DNA of 17,841 nt from CAYTRP01 sp964625145 (lineage in GTDB: Bacteria > Sumerlaeota > Sumerlaeia > SLMS01 > JAHLLQ01), in contig CAZVAQ010000070.1 in the NCBI GenBank assembly GCA_964625145.1, forward strand, positions 1-17,841, written 5' to 3'. The notes under the pieces were generated by a model that ran no database searches, was not told the DNA's origin, and worked only from the letters and a program-made list of their open reading frames with translations. Each line of letters starts with the position of its first letter. Within the stretch, counting starts at the first letter, position 1. This document shows positions 14,226 to 17,841 of this stretch, one piece after another. Made by a program: the position numbers and the translations under genes.

Positions 14226-14275
14226 GAACCGGCCGGGAAGCGCACGCCAATGCGACTTCCCGGCCGGTTCGTTTT
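14226..14275 (+). terminator. Intrinsic terminator of the pyrophosphatase gene
   Basis: A perfect 15-bp stem (14226-14240 with 14256-14270, GAACCGGCCGGGAAG and its complement) has a 15-base loop that itself can pair (CGCA/TGCG). It is followed by GTTTT (14271-14275). It starts 28 bases after the ppa stop. Stem strength and the T tract make this the clearest terminator in the window. Confidence 0.9.
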
Positions 14276-14376
14276 GATGGTGGGGTGCGGCCGCGCTATG
14301 GGGTGTGTGGCGACAGGCGAAGAGTTGACGCGCCTTGTGGCATCGCATCCGGGATCGGTCCGGTATGCACCACACT

Positions 14377-14471
14377 CGGAACTCTGGTACTCGCCCGGGC
14401 AAGGATGCCCAGGCTCCTTTCGAGGCGGCCCGTTCGGTTCACTCGGAACTCGGAACCCGGAACTCGGAACT
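14377..14471. repeat. Composite of CGGAACT heptamers and a REP-like palindrome
   Basis: Four tandem heptamers CGGAACT, CGGAACC, CGGAACT, CGGAACT occupy 14444-14471, and a single further CGGAACT lies at 14377-14383. Between them, GCCCGGGCAAGGATGCCC (14393-14410) contains the hairpin GGGCA-AGGA-TGCCC and is the inverted, 16 of 18 identical copy of the element at 6432-6449. The unit lies in the 276-base gap between the convergent ppa and 7TM-HD genes. Apart from the ppa terminator, nothing else is seen there. Confidence 0.65.
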
Positions 14472-14474
14472 TCC

Positions 14475-16883
14475 TCAGATTCCCGTGACTTGCGCGGTGG
14501 TTTCCTTGCGGATGGGTTCCTTCTCGACCGGTTTCTCCGTGGCGGGTGCGCCGTCGCCTTCGGTCTTTTCCTTCTTCGGCGGTTCGCGGCGCATGGAGGG
14601 ATAATCGATGCGGGAGTGGAAACGGTTCTTCAGCGTGCGCTCGAAGGATTCGCGGATGCGGTTGAGGTCGCGCATGGTCAGGTTGCATTCGTCGAATTGG
14701 CCATCGTTGAACTTCTCGTTGATGGCATTGCGGACCAGGAGCTTGATCTCTTCCTCGCGAATGGCGCGGCCGCTGAGCTTTGCGGTGGCTGTGGCCTCGA
14801 CGGTGTCGGCGAGCATGACCAACGCGGACGCGATGGTCTGCGGCTTGGGGCCGGGATAGCGGTAATCCTCCTCGCGCACGGGTTCCTTCTGCTCGCCGCG
14901 GTCGTGGGCGGTCAGCGCCTTGTGATAGAAGTATACGATGAGGCTGGTGCCGTGGTGCTCGGGGATGAATGCCTTGATTTCCGGCGGCAGGCCATACTTG
15001 TCGGCGAGCTCAATGCCGCGCTTCACGTGATCCTTGATGATCAGCGTGGACATCTGCGGCTTCTTGCTCTCGTGGCGCTTCTTGTCCTCCGGCGTGACCT
15101 GGTTCTCGGTGAAGTATTCCGGGCGGCCCATCTTTCCGATGTCGTGGAAATAGCATCCCGTGCGCACCAGCAGCGAATTCACGCCGATGTGCTCTGCCGC
15201 TTCCTCGGCCAGCTTGGTCACGTTGAGCGTGTGCTGCCATGTGCCGGGCGCGCGTTCCTCCAACTGCCGCAACAGCGGATGCTTCAGGCCCGACAGCTCC
15301 AGCAGCCGCATGTCGGTGGTGATCTTGAACGCGAATTCGAAGACGGGTATCACGGCGAAGGAGATGAGCGAGCACATGACGCCGGAGACCGCGCCGATGC
15401 TGGCGGCCATCCATGCGTCGGAGCTCCAATCGCCGACGAAGTGAATGATCAGGATTGTGGCGCCGTTGACCACGCCGATCAGCAAGCCGGCGTAGAGAAC
15501 CTCGCGCCGTTCGCGGAAGGTGTACAACGCGGCGACCGCGGTGTAGCCGCCGAAGAGGCCGACGATGACGAATTCGTAGCGCAGGTCGGCTTCCAGTCCG
15601 AAGAGCAGACAACCCCAGGTGACGAGGAGGATGGCGAGGCGCACATCGAGCAGCAGCACGCCGAGGATGCCGATCACACCGGCGGGGAACGCGTAGCCGA
15701 TGTCGGGCATGTTTTCCCCGCCCATCAGCAGCAACCCGCGCCCCATGCCGAGCGCCAGCAGCACGGGAATCGCGAGCAGCAGCACGGTACGGCTGGAGAA
15801 TTCCAGCTCGCGGCTGAACTTGATGACGAAGAACGAGATGATGAGGAACGCGATGAGGACGAACAGGACCTGCGCGCCGAACTTGAGCAGGTTGTGGCGT
15901 TGGCGCGCGCTGCCGTATTCGGAGAGCAGGTGCGATTCCGCCTCGGTCAGCGCATGGGGGAATGTCACGCCGGGGGCCGTCGGCGCCAGCAGGGCACCGC
16001 GGGAATATTGCGTGGGCCGCGGCGGGGGATAGGAATCAAACGCGCGCTTTGTCTCCTCGGCGCTGTATGCGTAGTTCGGGCCGATTCCCATCTCAATCAG
16101 CCTGATCGCCACGTGCGCCCCGGGGGTATCCATCACGTCGGCCAGGTTGGTTCCCATGACCGACCCGGGGGCGTTCCATGGCGTCATCAGGACCGATTGC
16201 AGGCGACGCCGCACGAGGTTGCGCAGGATGATGGACGTGTCGTCGGGATAGACGATCTCGCCCGCGTTGGAGGGTGGCGGCTGGTCGCGCCACACCGAGC
16301 GCGCCGAGGAACGGCTGGCGCCCATGCGGTCGAAGTCCCGCCGCGTCATCACGTAGTTGTCGCCGTACGTCTCCTCCACGATCTCGATGGCGGCCTCGCG
16401 GAACCGTTCGTCCAGGACCAGACGGCCCAGCACCGCGGCGTCCTCCGGGCTCCATCCCATGAACTGGTCGTCCACCGCGGCCATCTTGTCGCGCAGCGTC
16501 TCGCCATCCAGATCGTTGGACTCCGTGGCGATGCGCCGCGCCTCGGCCACGATCTGCTCGACCCTCTCGATGCCGGCCAACTTGCGCGTGGAGTCATAGA
16601 CGAACACGCGGTCGTGATCGCGTTGGCGGCGCTCCGTCCACGCCTCGCGATCGGCCGGCGAGAGATAGGAGAAGGGCACCTCGGCGCGGATGGGTTCGTG
16701 GATCAGTTCGCCTTCGGCACTGGGGACGCCCTGCAACCAGACGATGGGCGCGGTGATCACGACGGTCAGCAGGAACACGCCCGCCAGCGTCAACCACCGC
16801 GTGGGATGGAATGGCACACGGTCGCGCCCCTCGCGCTGCCGGGCGAGTTCGCGGGCCTTTCTTGCCAGAGGAACAATTCTCAT
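14475..16883 (-). CDS. pgpH: 7TM-HD cyclic-di-AMP phosphodiesterase (PgpH type)
   Basis: This 802-residue inner-membrane protein degrades c-di-AMP through a cytoplasmic HD domain. One N-terminal helix (about 30-51) precedes a large extracytoplasmic domain (about 52-330). A bundle of membrane helices spans about 335-520, and the HD domain about 525-750. Metal and catalytic residues are visible: H551 in WQHTL, H580-D581 in CYFHDIGK, H619, H643-H644 in PEHHGTS, and D693 in LADTVEA. After 765 the tail is charged and disordered. phoH lies upstream on the same strand, a common pairing for this family, but here a four-helix-bundle gene separates them. ybeY, often next, is absent. ATG 16883 is the only start in the open frame. 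No Shine-Dalgarno is seen; a GAAGAGT heptamer array directly abuts the ATG. An 880-residue antisense frame is a shadow. Confidence 0.92.
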   Translation of the reverse strand: MRIVPLARKARELARQREGRDRVPFHPTRWLTLAGVFLLTVVITAPIVWLQGVPSAEGELIHEPIRAEVPFSYLSPADREAWTERRQRDHDRVFVYDSTRKLAGIERVEQIVAEARRIATESNDLDGETLRDKMAAVDDQFMGWSPEDAAVLGRLVLDERFREAAIEIVEETYGDNYVMTRRDFDRMGASRSSARSVWRDQPPPSNAGEIVYPDDTSIILRNLVRRRLQSVLMTPWNAPGSVMGTNLADVMDTPGAHVAIRLIEMGIGPNYAYSAEETKRAFDSYPPPRPTQYSRGALLAPTAPGVTFPHALTEAESHLLSEYGSARQRHNLLKFGAQVLFVLIAFLIISFFVIKFSRELEFSSRTVLLLAIPVLLALGMGRGLLLMGGENMPDIGYAFPAGVIGILGVLLLDVRLAILLVTWGCLLFGLEADLRYEFVIVGLFGGYTAVAALYTFRERREVLYAGLLIGVVNGATILIIHFVGDWSSDAWMAASIGAVSGVMCSLISFAVIPVFEFAFKITTDMRLLELSGLKHPLLRQLEERAPGTWQHTLNVTKLAEEAAEHIGVNSLLVRTGCYFHDIGKMGRPEYFTENQVTPEDKKRHESKKPQMSTLIIKDHVKRGIELADKYGLPPEIKAFIPEHHGTSLIVYFYHKALTAHDRGEQKEPVREEDYRYPGPKPQTIASALVMLADTVEATATAKLSGRAIREEEIKLLVRNAINEKFNDGQFDECNLTMRDLNRIRESFERTLKNRFHSRIDYPSMRREPPKKEKTEGDGAPATEKPVEKEPIRKETTAQVTGI

Positions 16884-16916
16884 GAAGAGTGAAGAGTGAA
16901 GAGTGAAGAGTGAAAG
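16884..16916. repeat. Heptamer array GAAGAGT x4 abutting the HD gene start; right partner of a 19-bp inverted repeat
   Basis: Four perfect copies of GAAGAGT (16884-16911) are followed by GAAAG. Bases 16898-16916 are the exact 19-base reverse complement of 17366-17384. The array begins at the base next to the HD gene's ATG and takes the place of its ribosome site. It lies downstream of the four-helix-bundle gene stop, separated by about 36 bases. Confidence 0.9.
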
Positions 16917-16952
16917 ATTTCCAGGCGTTGAGCCCTTGTGCTGGTCAATTGG

Positions 16953-17354
16953 CTAGGCGTCATGGGCTGGACCTCCCTCGCCCTTTCCCCCATCGCGGGT
17001 CTTCCGGATGATTGTGGTCAGAATGGCGATCAACTCATTGGCCTCGTCGATGATCGGCTCCAGTTTGCCGGAGGGTAGCAAGTCCGACGCCTTCAGCAAC
17101 CGCAACCAATAGTGTGTCTCCCTGGCTTCCTTGCAGGAAATTGAATACTTGGCGATGAAATCTGCCCGGCTAAAGCTCCCTTGTCCTTCCTCGACATTGG
17201 CGCCGATGGACGTCTCCGATCGCAACAATTGCCTGCCCATGACTTTTGCCACCCCGCCCATGTCCTCCAGCACTTTGCAGAGAGCCACGATTCTCCGGGA
17301 GAATTCAAACGTCCTCTCGGGCAGGTCCCGCCTCGGCTCCGGGCCGTGAGGCAT
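16953..17354 (-). CDS. Four-helix-bundle protein of the 23S rRNA intervening-sequence (IVP/bAvd-like) family
   Basis: This 133-residue all-helical protein matches the 23S rRNA IVP family by its sequence pattern: LPERTFEFSRRIVALCKVL, RQLLRSETSIGANVEEGQ (41-58), FSRADFIAKYSISCKEARET (61-80), HYWLRLLKASDLLP, and ELIAILTTIIRKTR near the end. The length is normal and the frame is intact. Relatives are encoded in intervening sequences of 23S rRNA genes, as stand-alone genes in many environmental bacteria, and as the Avd accessory protein of diversity-generating retroelements. The basic pentamer-like bundle may bind nucleic acid (from known relatives). ATG 17354 is used; a GTG at 17372 inside the flanking heptamer repeat would add six residues. 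The gene lies between phoH and the HD gene and is bracketed by a 19-bp inverted repeat. No reverse transcriptase is nearby. Confidence 0.93.
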   Translation of the reverse strand: MPHGPEPRRDLPERTFEFSRRIVALCKVLEDMGGVAKVMGRQLLRSETSIGANVEEGQGSFSRADFIAKYSISCKEARETHYWLRLLKASDLLPSGKLEPIIDEANELIAILTTIIRKTRDGGKGEGGPAHDA

Positions 17355-17365
17355 GGCGTGCGAGC

Positions 17366-17384
17366 CTTTCACTCTTCACTCTTC
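17366..17384. repeat. Heptamer repeat (CACTCTT x2), left partner of the 19-bp inverted repeat
   Basis: Two copies of CACTCTT (17370-17383) with flanking CTTT and C form a 19-base sequence whose reverse complement occurs exactly at 16898-16916. On the minus strand it reads AAGAGTGAAGAGTG and encodes the last residues and stop of PhoH. It lies just upstream of the four-helix-bundle gene start. Confidence 0.9.
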
Positions 17385-17841
17385 GATTTATCGTAGGCTT
17401 GGATGATCCGCGTGAGGAGCGGATGGCGGACGACGTCGCGGTCGTTGAAGTGGACGACCTCCACGCCCTTGATGTCCGCCAGGATGCGGACGGCGTGGAC
17501 CAGGCCGGATTGGTGGCCCTTGGGCAGGTCGATCTGCGTCATGTCGCCGGTGATGACGGCTTGGCTGTCAAATCCCAGGCGCGTGATGAACATCTTCATC
17601 TGCTCGATGGTGGTGTTCTGTCCCTCGTCGAGGATGACGAACGCGTTGTTGAGCGTGCGGCCGCGCATGTAGGCGAGCGGCGCGATCTCGATGACGCCGG
17701 ATTCCACGGCGGCGCGGATCTTCTCGCCCTCCATCATCTCGTACAGGGCATCCCACAAGGGGCGGATGAAGGGATCGAATTTTTGCGCGAGGTCGCCGGG
17801 GAGGAAGCCGCGGCGCTCGCCCGCTTCCACGGCCGGGCGGC
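17369..17841 (-). CDS. phoH: PhoH-like P-loop ATPase (N-terminal part outside window)
   Basis: Only the C-terminal 157 residues are in the window; the 5' end and the Walker A motif lie to the right. The part seen begins RPAVEAGERRGFLPGDL, a family hallmark. It continues with MRGRTLNNAFVILDEGQNTT (Walker B-like ILDE) and VITGDMTQIDLPKG (the TGD sensor block), ending RHPLLTRIIQAYDKSKSEE. PhoH proteins are cytoplasmic ATPases linked to RNA metabolism and ribosome maturation, commonly encoded beside 7TM-HD and ybeY genes. The last codons (AAG AGT GAA GAG TGA) are made of the GAAGAGT heptamer repeat. The original C-terminus may therefore have been replaced or extended by the repeat. The upstream codons continue in frame to the edge, so the start lies outside. 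Confidence 0.95.
   Translation of the reverse strand, partial: RPAVEAGERRGFLPGDLAQKFDPFIRPLWDALYEMMEGEKIRAAVESGVIEIAPLAYMRGRTLNNAFVILDEGQNTTIEQMKMFITRLGFDSQAVITGDMTQIDLPKGHQSGLVHAVRILADIKGVEVVHFNDRDVVRHPLLTRIIQAYDKSKSEE

Noticed and set aside
14250..16892. 880-residue plus-strand open frame
   Set aside because: It lies antisense to the 7TM-HD gene, whose domains and catalytic residues are clear. The plus-strand product is His/Asp/Gln-rich with no recognisable domain, as expected of a GC-rich shadow frame.
16953..17354. Diversity-generating retroelement based on the Avd-like protein
   Set aside because: No reverse transcriptase, template repeat or variable repeat is visible in the window. 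The family link alone is not enough.
16884..17384. CRISPR array from the heptamer repeats
   Set aside because: The units are 7 bases with no spacers, and no cas gene is present.
16884..17384. Classical insertion sequence around the four-helix-bundle gene
   Set aside because: There is an inverted repeat, but the enclosed protein is not a transposase, and no target-site duplication can be identified because the repeat itself forms the edges.

Overview
The window is GC-rich, gene-dense bacterial DNA. The pseudopilin near position 2200 is of the short-leader, FTLIELLIVVAIIAILAAIAVP type with a TRAKVARVNNDLR helix. I associate that form with poorly cultured lineages such as Sumerlaeota, Hydrogenedentota and PVC-like bacteria. 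This placement is an inference from memory of the family, not a search. Nothing in the window looks like a prophage, a CRISPR array, an rRNA or tRNA gene, or a complete transposase-bearing element.

Layout. Positions 1-6363 are all on the minus strand: a membrane sensor histidine kinase (its 3' end lies outside the window), a type II secretion-like pseudopilin, a phosphonate/phosphite ABC importer made of a PhnD-like binding protein and a single-chain PhnC-PhnE fusion, and a membrane-anchored zinc-peptidase-like protein. Next comes a 1029-residue GH38 alpha-mannosidase (minus), then a plus-strand Phd/VapC-type toxin-antitoxin pair. These are followed by an overlapping minus-strand pair: a small heavy-metal-associated (HMA) protein and an unrecognised membrane protein with a soluble C-terminal half. 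A plus-strand run follows: a small membrane protein, a secreted YceI-like protein and a family I inorganic pyrophosphatase with a lysine-rich tail. Converging on it from the right is the minus-strand series phoH - four-helix-bundle (23S rRNA IVP/bAvd-like) gene - 7TM-HD c-di-AMP phosphodiesterase (PgpH type).

The most unusual structure is at 16884-17384. phoH and the 7TM-HD gene are commonly adjacent in bacteria, but here a four-helix-bundle gene lies between them, bracketed by a perfect 19-bp inverted repeat built of tandem heptamers (GAAGAGT). The repeat supplies the last codons and the stop of phoH on one side and abuts the start codon of the HD gene on the other. The same protein family is best known from intervening sequences in 23S rRNA genes, where the ORF also lies inside a long stem, and from the accessory protein of diversity-generating retroelements. 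Other heptamer arrays of different sequence (5173-5222, 13407-13455, 14444-14471) lie in other intergenic gaps. Three of the four arrays fit AAGRNKR on the purine-rich strand. Together they suggest a repeat family with one protein-coding member and several solo arrays.

Other gaps hold a 29-bp imperfect inverted repeat of CACGGAG-type units, two copies of an 18-nt REP-like palindrome, a 10-bp nested inverted repeat and a strong intrinsic terminator. No gene-free stretch exceeds 300 bases; the longest are 6364-6641 and 14199-14474, and both are filled largely by such repeats.
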